Shown here: in pieces, positions 37,085 to 48,383 of the stretch
Layout: the number at the start of each line of letters is the position of its first letter
Position numbering within the stretch: the stretch's first letter is position 1
NCBI GenBank assembly: GCA_009761415.1
Contig: QUOL01000006.1
Location: forward strand, 1,550,001 to 1,614,000
Reading direction: 5' to 3'
Source: Sarcomyxa edulis
Taxonomy: Eukaryota; Basidiomycota; Agaricomycetes; Agaricales; Mycenaceae
Length of the DNA stretch: 64,000 nucleotides
Notes under the pieces: generated by a model
Told to the model about the DNA's origin: nothing
The model's database searches: none
What the model saw: the letters and a program-made list of their open reading frames with translations, nothing else
Translations under genes and position numbers: made by a program

Positions 37085-38046
37085 CTATAACAGCAACATT
37101 CCACTCTCCGTGACAATGGTTTGGCCCGTGAAACTTCCGTCTCGCATGCAATACAAGTATGCTTCAGCGCTGCACATGCGATATCAGACCAAGTTATAGT
37201 CTTCGTCAATGATCAGGGAACTCACGGTTCATGAGGACTCGGAATTCGCCCGATAGTGGTTCTGGCTGCGATTGACTTGAACCACTCTTCCGAGCCCGGA
37301 CCTAGCCTCTCCAGTAACTCTGTTCGCACTGGGCCAAGGAGAATGACATTGCATCGAATGGGAGCCATCTCCAGAGAAACCAGCTGCGCCAAAGTAGGAA
37401 GCCCTCCCGCTCCTGATTTATTCCCACAAATAATCAGCATCAAGATAGATGTCGACACATTCTACAACTCACCAGGCGCATTGGCAAAGCCCTTCTGCGG
37501 TCGGATAGTGATGATTCCACTGGTGAGTGTGATACTCCCACCCTCCTTCAGAAGCCCACTGTTCTTCAAGATCTTGCAAGCAGCGAACGGAGCCCAATAA
37601 CGAACGTGCATGTCATCAGCAGTCTTCGCAAGGTCGATGTCGGCAACAGTCCCGAATGTCATGTTGTCGCCAGCCGTGAAGACGAAGTGGTCAAAGGGCT
37701 CCCTTACTTGTTCGAGGAGGAACTTGGACATATGTGATTCGACGCCTTTGACACCCTCTGCTCCTCCGCGTAGATTGACGGTGTAGCCAGTGATGCGCGA
37801 CGCGTCGCCGCTTTCTCTGAGACGAATTATCGCATCGTCAACGCGCGTTTGGGAGGAGCTGGCGACGATGACTGATGCACCGAATTCCAGACAACCCTCT
37901 GAATATCAAACACTTGTTAGTTCTATGACATCAAGGAGCTCAACACAATTCCACATACGAGCGACTGCAAAACCAACACCAGATGTCCCCCCGACGATAA
38001 CGACGCGTTTTCCTTGTAACTTGCTAGTGAAGAAATTGGTAGGCAT
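37085..38046 (-). CDS. Short-chain dehydrogenase/reductase, paralog 1 of a tandem triplet
   Basis: Rossmann-fold NAD(P)-binding protein. The start is MPTNFFTSKLQGKRVVIVGG, with the dinucleotide motif GGTSGVGFAVA. Then come 'GCLEFGASVIVASSSQTRVD', 'FDHFVFTAGDN', 'MHVRYWAPFAACKILKNSGL', 'GGSITLTSGIITIRP', and, after an intron, 'LAQLVSLEMAPIRCN' with 'GPVRTELLERLG' and C-terminal 'RDGSFTGQTIVTESGMLLL'. The fold and Ser of SDR catalysis are present. The usual Tyr-x-x-x-Lys position reads N-A-P-G-A, so the classical catalytic pair is missing. It has three introns placed like its two neighbours. The substrate is unknown. Confidence 0.88.
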
Positions 38047-38275
38047 ATCGTTGGAATTTTGCTGGCGAGTTCACACGAAATGACTTATATTCTAATGGTC
38101 TCGGAGGCTAACCGTGTCTTGGACATAATATCATAGGTATCAGAACGAGACCCCCACTATTGTTCCACCAATCATCACCAACAAGACTTGTCTAGATTGA
38201 GTAGTAAGTTACGCGTACGCACGGCAGACCTGTAGTCATGCATACGCAATAACGGCCTGAGGACGGCATCTCGAT

Positions 38276-38300
38276 CTAATCTAATCTAATCTAATCTAAT
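38276..38300. repeat. (CTAAT)5 microsatellite
   Basis: Five perfect copies of CTAAT, about 230 bp upstream of the first SDR gene. The same unit occurs about 370 bp upstream of the second SDR gene. Confidence 0.95.
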
Positions 38301-38527
38301 CGCAGTTCAAGGAGCCAACTCGTGTTGTGCCTTGCTGTCCTACGGCTTTGGATTTTTGGATTTCTCTACGACTCAAAGCAAAGGCAGCTCCGAACTTTGT
38401 TTAGTAAGCTCTACGCACGGTCAAAGCTCAGGTATGCACGGTTCTCAAGATACTTATTCACGTAGTCTTCTGACTTGTGATTAGTTTACATCAGGCTCAC
38501 ATGAGCTATGACTTTTCTCACACCAGC

Positions 38528-38720
38528 TACTTACGTACTACGGCTTCAGCTTGGCGGTCGCGAAGCCAGTCACAATCTTTTGTCGATCCTACTCGCCGAA
38601 TTGACGCGTTTAAACGATGAGATCGCACTCATCAAAGCCACATACGACGATCTATTCGCGAAGCGGGAATAGTTGAGGAACATGATCGACGATGCATCGT
38701 GCTTTTCCCTCCCCAGCACG
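38528..38720 (+). pseudogene. F-box gene fragment (dead)
   Basis: In the plus strand the frame from 38598 reads 'ELTRLNDEIALIKATYDDLF' then 'AKRE', a stop, and 'LRNMIDD'. This matches the N-terminal coiled-coil of the F-box gene at 63744 ('ELSHLNDEIALVKATYDRLL', 'AKREELSKMIDN'). DNA similarity extends upstream over the part encoding 'NYVPDGHTREAIREF' and downstream to the HRALLSPAR region. The fragment carries an in-frame TAG where the intact gene has Glu, plus frame changes. No downstream F-box or LRR sequence remains. It is a truncated, inactivated paralog. Confidence 0.85.
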
Positions 38721-38885
38721 TGAATCCCACGACAGGATTCCCCAAGAGTCCCCATGGGTTGGATGATGAGCTGACTTGCTCATGTAAGTAAGATATATTG
38801 CTTGTCATATTGGGAGACGGTCATATTATATCTAGGAGTGTACCATAAGTCACTCCAAACAACCCGTTCAAATCCCTTTTGTATT

Positions 38886-39846
38886 TTAGCGTAACAACAC
38901 CCCACTGTCATTGACAATGGTCTGGCCCGTGAAGCTGCTATCTCGCATGCAATACAAGTACGCTTCCGCGCTAGAATAACAAGCAGAATGTCAATGACTC
39001 GAACCATAGAGCTCAAACAAGGACTCACGTTTCATGAGGACCTGGTACGTGCCCAATAGTAGTCTTCGCTATAAACGACTTCAGGTACTCCTCGCCTCCA
39101 GGGATACGTTCAAATATCTCCGTATGAACGGGACCAGGTGCAACGACGTTACAGCGAATTGGTGCCATTTCCAAGGACACCAGTTTAGCCAATGGGAAGA
39201 GCCCTCCCATTCCTCACATATAAGTCAATATATTTTCGTGAACATTCGAGTTCGTGTTGAGAATCTAACTCACCGACAGCAACAGTAGCGCCCGATTGCG
39301 GGCGAATAACGAGGATCCCACTTGTAAGCGTGATGCTTCCACCCTCTTTCAGAAGCCCAGAGTTCTTCAAAACCTTGCAAGCAGCGAAAGGGGCCCAATA
39401 ACGAACGTCCATACTCCCAGCGACTTGCTCGAAATCAATTTCGGCGATGGTCGATCGGGAAACACTGTCACCAGCCGTAAAGACAAAGTGGTCGAAGGGC
39501 TCTTTAACTTGTTCGAGGAGGAATTTGCTCATGCGCGATTCGACGCCTTTGGCACCCTCTGATCCTCCGCGTAGGTCAATGGTGTAGCCGGCGATGCGTG
39601 ACGCGTCACCGCTGTCTTGAAGACGAACTATTGCATTGTCGACGCGCTCCTGGGAGGAGCTAGCGACGATGACTGATGCTCCGAATTCGAGACAACCCTC
39701 TGCAACGATTCAGACAGTCAATCACACAGAAAAGAATTCAAAGATGAAGCGAACGTACGGGCGACTGCAAACCCGATTCCAGATGTTCCCCCTACAATAA
39801 CAACACGCTTGCCTTGCAATTTGTTGGTGAAAAAGTTCGTAGGCAT
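38886..39846 (-). CDS. Short-chain dehydrogenase/reductase, paralog 2
   Basis: Second copy of the SDR triplet. Its start MPTNFFTNKLQGKRVVIVGG lies in the same context as paralog 1, and the nucleotide motif is GGTSGIGFAVA. Shared blocks: 'GCLEFGASVIVASSSQERVD', 'FDHFVFTAGDSVSRSTIAEI', 'MDVRYWAPFAACKVLKNSGL', 'GGSITLTSGILVIRPQSGAT', 'LAKLVSLEMAPIRCNVVAPG' and the end 'TGQTIVNDSGVLLR'. The Tyr-x-x-x-Lys position is occupied by small residues (V-A-V-G-M). Intron positions are conserved with paralog 1, and the DNA is alike even in parts of the introns, so the duplication looks fairly recent. Confidence 0.88.
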
Positions 39847-40212
39847 CGCTGTATAGGTACCGGGGAAAATATGGATCGTTGCTTGGAGATTATATACGAT
39901 TTCGGTGACTATCCGTGGCCATCATGCATAGGCTGTTAGTCATGCCATGGTCGTGTGGGATTTCTCGGCCAGAGCCTAGAAAACGGAGATCGTCTACGCA
40001 AGCTGAACGGCATGTTAACCTTCTCCCTGGTATATCCCGATGATTGCGGTATTTGAAGGCTTACATAGCAGAGGTGCAATATATCCGATGAGTCAAACGA
40101 GAACCAAACCGCTGGCACAGGAGATAAGTAGGTTGTCTCGGGATTTATACGTACAGAGGTTTATCATCGGTGACCTTCGCAGTGACAAACAGGCGGGCAA
40201 GATGTACGCAAT

Positions 40213-40227
40213 CTAATCTAATCTAAT
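40213..40227. repeat. (CTAAT)3 short repeat
   Basis: Three perfect CTAAT units upstream of SDR paralog 2, the same unit as the array upstream of paralog 1. Confidence 0.85.
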
Positions 40228-41086
40228 CTTGGACCGATCAGATCTTGCCAGCCAGTCATGTTAGGTTCTTACCTTTGAACCTTGTGACTTGAGATAAGTA
40301 CAGAGCATCAGAAGCAGGCACATCGAATTGCACACCATCGTCCTGAATGTCATCTAATGCATTCTTGGCGACACAATTGATTTGTCCATCCGAGCTTTAC
40401 AGAAGTTGTACAATATTGTCGCATAGAACGTACGATTGGAGCTATATCAAAGACAAACCGCATGTTGTTCTGGACTCGCTCGACCACAGCAGGGTTTCCT
40501 GGGACTCACGGTGGCGCTTTTCGACTCCGAGGATGCGTCGAAGGTTTGGAAAGATTCAAAATCGCCTGTTATTTACCGATGTGTACCAAAATCCCTAGAT
40601 ATATGCAATCACAAAGCAATTTTAAACAGCTATGTATTTTCCCAAGTATTTCCACGATTTGTCCACGATTTGTCCACGATGCTCACAAGATGCTCATCAA
40701 TATTGCTGCCTCAATTTCCTGCTCTGGCGGGACACAGCTCGCTCATATCGGATTCGCAGTCGCAAATATGTCGTATTCTTGGTTTTCTTGGACTCCATCG
40801 TGATAACGTTATTGTCAATACCTCTGTAAGAGGTTGGGAACGATGTGAGACCGGTGGAGGCGATGGGGCCGAAACATCCGAGTGTTGGTGGACAGTTGCT
40901 CAAGAGCGTCGTGGAGGGGGAGAGGAAGCAGATATTGGAACTTTGTCGTCAAGGATGGGATCACGCCGTTTTGAGTCAATGTACGAGCAGGCATCGACGT
41001 TCACCTATGCAATCAGTATTAATTTTTTTGTACTCAACACACACATATTTCAATATAACCCTGGTCCAGATCTGCGAGTGAAACCT
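40228..41086. other. Intergenic, possible gene relic between SDR paralogs 2 and 3
   Basis: Contains a long plus-strand frame (40436-41095) without recognisable features. In another frame near 40840-40990 there is a short protein-like stretch 'VEAMGPKHPSVGGQLLKSVV' followed by 'EGERKQILELCRQGWDHAV'. Neither has splice support on both sides. It may be a remnant of an unknown gene. Confidence 0.3.
40651..40680. repeat. 11-bp tandem repeat, about 2.7 units
   Basis: The unit TCCACGATTTG is repeated almost three times in intergenic DNA between SDR paralogs 2 and 3. Confidence 0.9.
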
Positions 41087-42042
41087 TCACAATAGCAGGG
41101 TTCCACTATCGGTGATAATGGTCTGACCTGTGACGCTACCATCTCGCATGCAATACAAGTACGCCTCAGCGCTTTGCAAGTCAAACAATGATTAGTAAAT
41201 CATTTGAAGAGTCTTGAGTGTTACATCGCTCACGTATCATGGGGACCTGGGACACGTTGGATTGTAGTCTTATCTCGCAAATCCTTCAGGACCTCATCAG
41301 AGAGGAGATTACCCCATAATTCTGTTTGGACCGGACCAGGGACGACGACGTTGCAGCGAATTGGTGCCATTTCAAGAGCAGCCAACTTGCATAACGTGAA
41401 TAAGCTTCCCATTCCTATAATTCTCACAAATGAGATGATGCATCATCATATATGTAGCTTGACTCACCTGCAACACCCGCGAAACCTGCCTTCGGGTGAA
41501 CGACGAGGACTCCACTGGTGAATGTGATACTCCCAGTCTCCCGCAACAGCTTGTTGTTCTGCAATATCTTGCACGCAGCGAACGGAGCCCAGTAGCGCAC
41601 GCTCATGTCCTGGTTGGCTTGCTCGAGATCGGTACCAGCAATGGTCGCAACGGGGGAGGTGTCGCCGGCAGTGAAAACCAAATGATCAAATGGGTCTTTA
41701 ACTTGCTCGAGGAGGAATTTGGTGATGCGAGATTCCATGCCTTTGATCCCGTCTATTCCCCCACTCAAGTCAAGGGCGTAACCTGAAATCTGGGATGCAT
41801 CGCCGCTTTCGCTGAGACGTGCTACGGCGTTATCGACACGAGCTTGATTCGAGCTAGCGACGACGACAGATGCGCCAAATTCCAGACAGCCTTCTATGTA
41901 GCTATATTAGTAAGTCAAAATCTTTATCCTAGACGGCGCTACAGGAATACGTACGAGCGACGGCAAAGCCTAGACCAGACGTCCCGCCTATAATTACGAC
42001 TCGCTTTCCTTCTAGTTTGTTGGTAAAGAAGTGGGTAGGCAT
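41087..42042 (-). CDS. Short-chain dehydrogenase/reductase, paralog 3
   Basis: Most diverged of the three tandem SDR genes. It starts MPTHFFTNKLEGKRVVIIGG with the motif GGTSGLGFAVA. It keeps 'GCLEFGASVVVASSNQARVD', 'FDHLVFTAGDTSPVATIAGT', 'MSVRYWAPFAACKILQNNKL', 'FTSGVLVVHPKAGFAGVAGM', 'LCKLAALEMAPIRCNVVVPG' and the end 'TGQTIITDSGTLLL'. As in the other two, the place of the catalytic Tyr and Lys holds small or hydrophobic residues. The three introns match in position. Same strand and order as paralogs 1 and 2. Confidence 0.88.
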
Positions 42043-43064
42043 TGCTAGACGAGTATCAGGGGGTATAGATGTCGATGTCGACTCAGTTCTGATGATCGCA
42101 CACAGTATCAACGGTACTTAAACGACATACCTTGGGAGATATATAATCGTCTCGGCCCATCTTCTGCTTCTCAATAGCAAGGTTTCGAATTCAACCGCCA
42201 CACATCATGATGCGAGCAAGAGTCATGTGTGGATGCGGCCTCTAGTAGGCCCATAGTGACTTCTTATCCCTGGAAGACACAGGCTCGCTGGAAGACCAAG
42301 CTAAGCGCAATGTCGATAGAGACACTGTCGAAGCTGTAAGATGATATAGGAATGCTCTGGACATACTATGCACCAGAAGAAAGAGCAAGGGACGGATAGT
42401 CGTGGAGACAGGGACCGACTCTATTCTTGCATGGATCAAGTGATCAAGTGAGGAGGTTCTCAAATTGGCCCGTGAAGTGGATTCGATACCAAGCGTAAGC
42501 GTTCAGAATAATGCCAGCGTGACCACAGTGGGCCTCCATAGTTGCGCTGACAAGACAGCCGGTCAATACACCTAAAGCGGTCAAACCAGGCAGAGGGTCA
42601 GCTCTAGGAGCTCTGTCGACAAGAATATGGAGAGCTCTAGAACAATTATACCAATTTGAGCCTGCTCGACGCAGAGTCAGGACAAAGTGACATGCAAGAC
42701 GTCTGTATCCCAAAATCTCTAGCTCGAGTGCCAATGCCAGCGAGATTGTATAGGGATTCGTCGAAAGGAAGAGGACTCGAGAAATGGAAGAAGCTAGGAA
42801 ATTGCCGGAGACGCGTCGCAATTTCAGAGACGTGTCTTTCCCACGCCGGCCAACGCACTGGCAGGCAGCCGCAGGCTTGTCACGAACGATCGTCCACCAG
42901 CGTCCACCTAACTTCTGAGCTTTGCCTCTTCATTCCATCGATTGACCGGATAGATAATCTGGAAAGTAATTAAGGTGTGATAGAATCTCTCATTCTACTC
43001 AATTTACTTATCAATTTTGTACGCTCAGTACATTCCACCTCACGACCAACTCGCGACCGTGATC
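42043..43064. other. Intergenic region, about 1 kb
   Basis: Divergent upstream region of SDR paralog 3 and the small membrane protein. The minus-strand frame at 42444-42821 is partly hydrophobic but has no start in good context and no recognisable domain. No repeat seen. Confidence 0.45.
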
Positions 43065-43600
43065 ATGGCTCCCATGGCTCCTGGAGGTCAGCTTATACAT
43101 ACAAACATCTCGCTTTACCCGTCTCGAGCAATAATTTATTGTCAGTATAGAACCACGCCCTTCTACCAAGCCTCAACCGCTTGGAAATAACATGCCTATG
43201 ATATTCCTCTTCACAACATGCACACTGTGTGTCCTATTTTTGCTCTGGAGGAGAGCAGATTCTCTTCGTGCCGTAGTAGCGCATAAGTACGCTATAATTG
43301 TTCTGTTATCATACATTGGAGTTTTGACAAAAGTTCTGAAGGATGAAAACATGGACTGGAACAGAAGGGAGGGTTCGTCTGAGCGAGGATGACGGCCCGT
43401 CGTCCACTCAATTCTTGGAGGACGACTATGATGATGACAACGAAGGATTGGAGTTGACCAACGATCGGGAGGATGAACCGTTAACAGAAAGAATACGACA
43501 AGCTGAGGCAGCAAGTAAAACGCCACCTTTGGAACCTTTGCACCCTGACGTTTGGAAGCGAGTATATCTTGATTTGTTCCCATTGCTGCTGGATTGCTGA
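43065..43600 (+). CDS. Small single-pass membrane protein
   Basis: Three exons. Exon 1 gives MAPMAPG. Intron 43087-43150 joins it to 'EPRPSTKPQPLGNNMPMIFL'. The membrane helix is 'MIFLFTTCTLCVLFLLW', followed by 'RRADSLRAVVAHK'. Intron 43287-43341 joins this to 'MKTWTGTEGRVRLSEDDGPS', and a strongly acidic tail follows ('FLEDDYDDDNEGLELTNDRE') ending 'PPLEPLHPDVWKR'. The last residues are uncertain. Reading on gives VYLDLFPLLLDC with the stop at 43600; splicing GTATAT to TTCTAG gives ISDTKRDIPNNPGLP with the stop at 43667. It is tail-to-tail with the GH115 gene. The family looks conserved, but I cannot name it. Confidence 0.7.
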
Positions 43601-43929
43601 CCTCACTTATGACTTCTAGATAAGCGACACCAAACGTGATATACCTAATAATCCGGGACTGCCATAGAAAGCTCTTATCCGGTGCCCCCTTCTCTAACTT
43701 CCCATTGGGTTCAGTATAATAGACTGTGATATATCTTAATCTCTCAGACATTCCATTTTTCATAGTGATATTCAACGACGATGGGACCGTCACACTTAGT
43801 GAAGCCACCGTAAGAACGACCATAGCTCAAGACATCTCGCAGAAGGAGGTAATATATTCAGCCTCGACAACAATATATTTGTATAGACTTGACGTCGTTC
43901 CCGCTGATCTGTTTTTGGTTTGAGTGCGT

Positions 43930-46900
43930 TCACGATACGAAGATACTTTCTGGAGGTCCAAGATAGCTCGGCTGCAATCCCCCCGCATCTGACGAACAAA
44001 TACGGATTGCATGAGTGTTTCCGTCGCAAAACCAAATGAAACGGAGGACCCACCGATAACAATTTTCTGCACTACCACGGCCGGCTCGACCATCCATATC
44101 TGTTTTTTTCGTGGTTGTAAATAATCAACTATTGGTCTTTCCAGAAACATTGAAGATACTCACCGTCAACGTATGCGCTCCAGGATTCGCCGTGAAGTTG
44201 GTCACAACAGAAACTATGCTGTTCGCCACGAACCCATCGTTACCATCCCATGCAGCAGGTTCGTCACCTGGCGCTGCGGGGGGTATGAAGTATTCCGTTT
44301 GCGGGGTCTGGCTATCGACTTGTATAGCTAGGGCAATAGGTCGGTCGGCCCCGTTGGCGTTCAAGGAAGGGGAAACGAGAGTTGTGACAGATATGTTCCC
44401 TGTGTTGTTGATGGTGTTGAAATTGTAAAAGTCGTATTGCCTTTGTTGGTGAGATAAAAATCAGCATGCATCTATTCGGGATGCAGATAAGAACTTACAG
44501 ACTAGGACCGGTACCAGCTGTGAAGTTGGTGCCGTTGGCACCTAGACGAGGCCAGGGAGTGACTCCAGAAAGTGTCTTTCCATACCCTGGTAGCTCTGTC
44601 CATGTCACTCCCGCGACCGAAGTGTTAGAGGCAGCATGAGCAGCCTCTATCGAGACTACACCATCACCCTCCACAAACCCAGTGAAGCCACTTGGTACCA
44701 CATTACGCGTTGCCACGAACATGACAGTTTCTGTCAATACTGGCTGATTCTTCGCGGTCGCATCTATAGTGATAAGAGCAAAGCTGTCGTTGCCAGCAGG
44801 CAACTGGGTCCAGTCGTTCACGCTGACCAATAGACGTTGTTCTGGAGCACTGGGTGATATCGACCCGTGTGTAGGCGTGATGCTCAACCAAGATACGTTA
44901 CTAGTAACGGTGAACGTGAATGGGTTGGGACCTCCGGCTCCTACATCGATATAACGGTTTCCGAAAGTGACAAAAGGATCTAGCGTCATCGTTGGAGGAG
45001 GACAGCTGAAGCCTGGAAATTCAACATTTGAGCAATTCGGTCGAAGCGGACAAGAGACGTCTTTACCTTGGGCACATCTGGTAGAACGAGCAGTGAACGT
45101 TGAGCGGGTCTTGTCCTTTCTATAGATATGAATACTGTGCTTACTGGTTAGGATTATCCCCGGGCCTACAAAAGAAAGAAAGAAATATTAGTGGAAGCTG
45201 ACTGTCCAGAAAAACATACGAACCATGCTCCGAGGGTACCTTCAGGTACGATTCTCATCACTCCGGCCAATGCCTGCTTTTTAGGCTGGACTCTCAATAC
45301 CGGTGGCATGCTATCCACGAAAGGTCAGGATGAGGTCCAGGAAAGCAAAAAGGAAGATCTGACGCGTTGTCCATGGGTTGTTGCCAGTAGTAATACTTGG
45401 AGCAGGAGGACGTCAAAATAAAATGCACCGGTGAGAATAGGGTAAACGTACCATAATATGAGTTTGGTCCATCATACTATGACGCTATGAATGGACAGAA
45501 AAAAAAGATGCTACAACAAGAGAGCACTCACTGGTCCCATTTTCCTGTACGCAACTGTTAGATTACGAAGTTCGAGCAGAAGTATGGCATTACTAACCAT
45601 CGAGTATACTATGATACTCCGCTTCCAGGTCATAATCCTGCTCAAAGAATTGCTGAACTTGATCGGCCATATCATTGGTGCTAAGCCTTGCTTGCGAAGC
45701 ACGCATGTTGTTGATACCGGCTGCGATCCACATGTTACCCAGTACTGTACTAGCTATGACAGGATGCTGTACAAGCTGGAAAAATGCTGGTTTTTTGTCA
45801 GATGACAAGCTGTTGTATATAGTTGTCGAGCTTTGGTTGAGGTGGCTCCATGCGGCCAAGACATTTTCAGCTCTGGAGAACAAAGATGTCAGGATCTCCT
45901 AGACGGACGCAAGGAACGACTGCCTACTCTCGGTAATTGATCAGACTATACGTGGTAGAATTGAGCAGCTCGGGTTTTCTTCGAGCGTTGAAACGCGTTA
46001 GGTTGGCAACGATGTCTGTCACAATCTGGGCTTCGGCGGGATTGACGCCAAATTCTCGTTGTGCCCAGCTCGAAACGAAGGTATCGAGGTTATCGGCCGT
46101 CCAGCGCGTCGAGTTCCATCCGTAGGTGATGAAAAACTCGATCTCGCGTTCATATGGCTTGAGGTCTCCTACGTTCAATATCCTACCGATGTAAAACAGA
46201 GCAAATCAGTCAGTTTCTTTGGGAAACATCCGGTGCATACCAGAGACGAGTTGCTTCGTGCTCAACAGCCATCGACATTTGCTCGTAGACCTATTGCGAC
46301 CATTGTTTAGCATGATCATCAAATGTAACAGAGCAAGGTCATATCCACCTTGGATATTTGTGTGCTCTGAGATCGATATTTTCCATTTGTCAGCGAAGAA
46401 ACAGCAAATGGAAGAGAAATATTACCGTTATCCATTTGTAGTCTCGTGGATCTCCAACCTACAGAATTATAAGTCAATCCGTGCTTCGAAGTTGTGCGGG
46501 CGTTCTAATACGTACATAGTCGTACTGTAATCACAGAGAAACATGTCAGCATGATCTGCCACACATGAGAGTCAAGCCAACGTACATGGTAGTAAACTCC
46601 AGCACCACCAGTCCTGTTGCGTTCATCTGCGAGCGGGAAACGTCGAATATTACCCCAGCTATGTTATACCAATCAATCAAATGAAACGATGATTGAAAAC
46701 GTTCAAAATAATGCACTTGTCATCAGTCCATAGCAGTGTGATGTCTTCAGGGACCCTCATTCCATCATCGTAATACCCTTCAACTTCTTTGTAAAGCGCC
46801 CAAATTTGGGGTATCGTGGTGATGTCAGTTCCGTTGAACACATCGGTCAAAATTTGTCGTTGATCTGAGACAACTCTTTCCAACAAAGATATATCCATGC

Positions 46901-48383
46901 CTTCAGTAAGCGGCTCTGGGGGGCCGCAATGACTCAGTAACTCAGAAGAAGGGCTGGACTGGATTGAGGACGTACCATCACCAGCACCTCTCATTCCAAC
47001 AGTGAAGATGGATTCATAAGGCTTCGCGCGTATGGTTCCATTCAACTAATGCCCACGGACGATGATCAGTAGGCCTCTTGAGTAATGTTAATACTGACCC
47101 AATACTCGTAAATCTCCTGCGAGTTGACATCATAGTCCCAAGGCCCTGTAGCGAAGAGGTCGAATTCAATCGGAGTAGATCGCATCATGGGCTCTTGGTG
47201 ACTTCATGAGATACATATCGTCAATTGATTCTAGCACATCTAGAGAAGGAGAACCCACCTGGTACCCATGGCGATTCCATACCAATCTGCGAGAGGCTGA
47301 TTTTGAGTGTCATCGATGGCGAATGCACTGTAAAATATCGTTAATATAGATCGTGGTCTCGAAATGTATATCGACATACCTGCTCCATATCGCTGTAGGA
47401 GAATCATCGAAAATGGATGAACCTGGCAGCTGATGCAGATAGACGACGAACCTGGCCACAAGTAGTTGGCTTTCAGTCGCAAAAGCAACTCAAACCTACA
47501 GTTCCATATCGTTCGTTTCAAACTGAACAAAAAGGCAATAGAAGGAGCGTACAGTTTCGTGTAGAACAGATGATTGAACGGAGATCCAGTCAAAGGCGCC
47601 CCAGTGCCATTCGTAAATTTCTCCATAGCCCAATTTTGTAGGGCAGGCTGCTCGTCGTTCAAGAATAGTCCCCGATATTTGACAGTTGGAGAACCATGGG
47701 AGCAACCGGAAGACGATACGAATAGCTCTGAATGACGCGTCGTAGGGACATCTGCCCACCTAAATGGATGTTAGCCAAAAAAGAAACATGTCCAGAATTC
47801 GAGATGAAGACGAAAGTCGCACCAATACCAGGGCGAAACACCTTACAGAGGACTAAGTTCAGTGGGCTAGATTTTTGTGATGGAAGGTAAGCTCACCAAA
47901 TTGCTCTGAATGATCGTAGAGAGCAAAAATAGTCCCCCGTTTATCAGCACCAATGATTACATATGCGGTGTCCACTCCAGGCAAAGGATTGGACACTTTT
48001 CGGGACATGAATGATTCCCATTGACCTTGAATCGAAGACACGTCGAGGTGCGTAGAGTTGACAATCTGGTCGATGAGAGATGACTTTCCTAGAGTCCCAA
48101 CGATGATGGGCGTCGAAGACCTAAAGGATCCAGAGGTCGATGATACATTCGAGAGGACAGGTTTGATATTCGTGACTTGTTCGATATCAGACGCGAAATC
48201 AAGAGCAGCGCGTTGGACGCCAGGCCATTCGTCTGAAGAGAGGAATATGGGGGCGGCCTTCCCGTTGCTCACGACAGAAAAGGTAGAGGATGAGGGTTGG
48301 AATGCGACGCAGCTGCTTTGGCCGATCGCGACAGCGGAAGGAAGGAAGACACTCAGCCCAAGGATGATCCCGGCGCTCAGCAT
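43930..48383 (-). CDS. Glycoside hydrolase family 115 xylan alpha-1,2-glucuronidase
   Basis: Secreted enzyme removing (4-O-methyl-)glucuronic acid side chains from xylan. Signal peptide: MLSAGIILGLSVFLPSAVA. Family hallmarks in order: 'GVDTAYVIIGADKRGTIFAL' with 'YDHSEQFG', 'SPWYWWADVP', 'VKYRGLFLNDEQPALQNWAM', 'GSPFNHLFYTKL', 'LLLRLKANYLWP', 'FTVGMRGAGDG', 'EDITLLWTDD', 'GNIRRFP', 'GGAGVYYHYDYVGDPRDYKW' and 'AVEHEATRLWILNVGDLKPY'. The C-terminal beta domain has 'YGKTLSGVTPWP'. Splicing the last intron gives the family-typical end 'DAGGLQPSYLGPPESIFVS' with the stop at 43930-43932. About 20 short introns. No frameshift or missing block was seen, so it is probably functional. Confidence 0.93.

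Noticed and set aside
40436..41095. 219-codon plus-strand frame between SDR genes
   Set aside because: No domain, unusual composition, overlaps the stop of SDR paralog 3, and a shorter stretch in another frame looks more protein-like.
42444..42821. 125-codon minus-strand frame, partly hydrophobic
   Set aside because: No recognisable features, poor start context, no splice partners.
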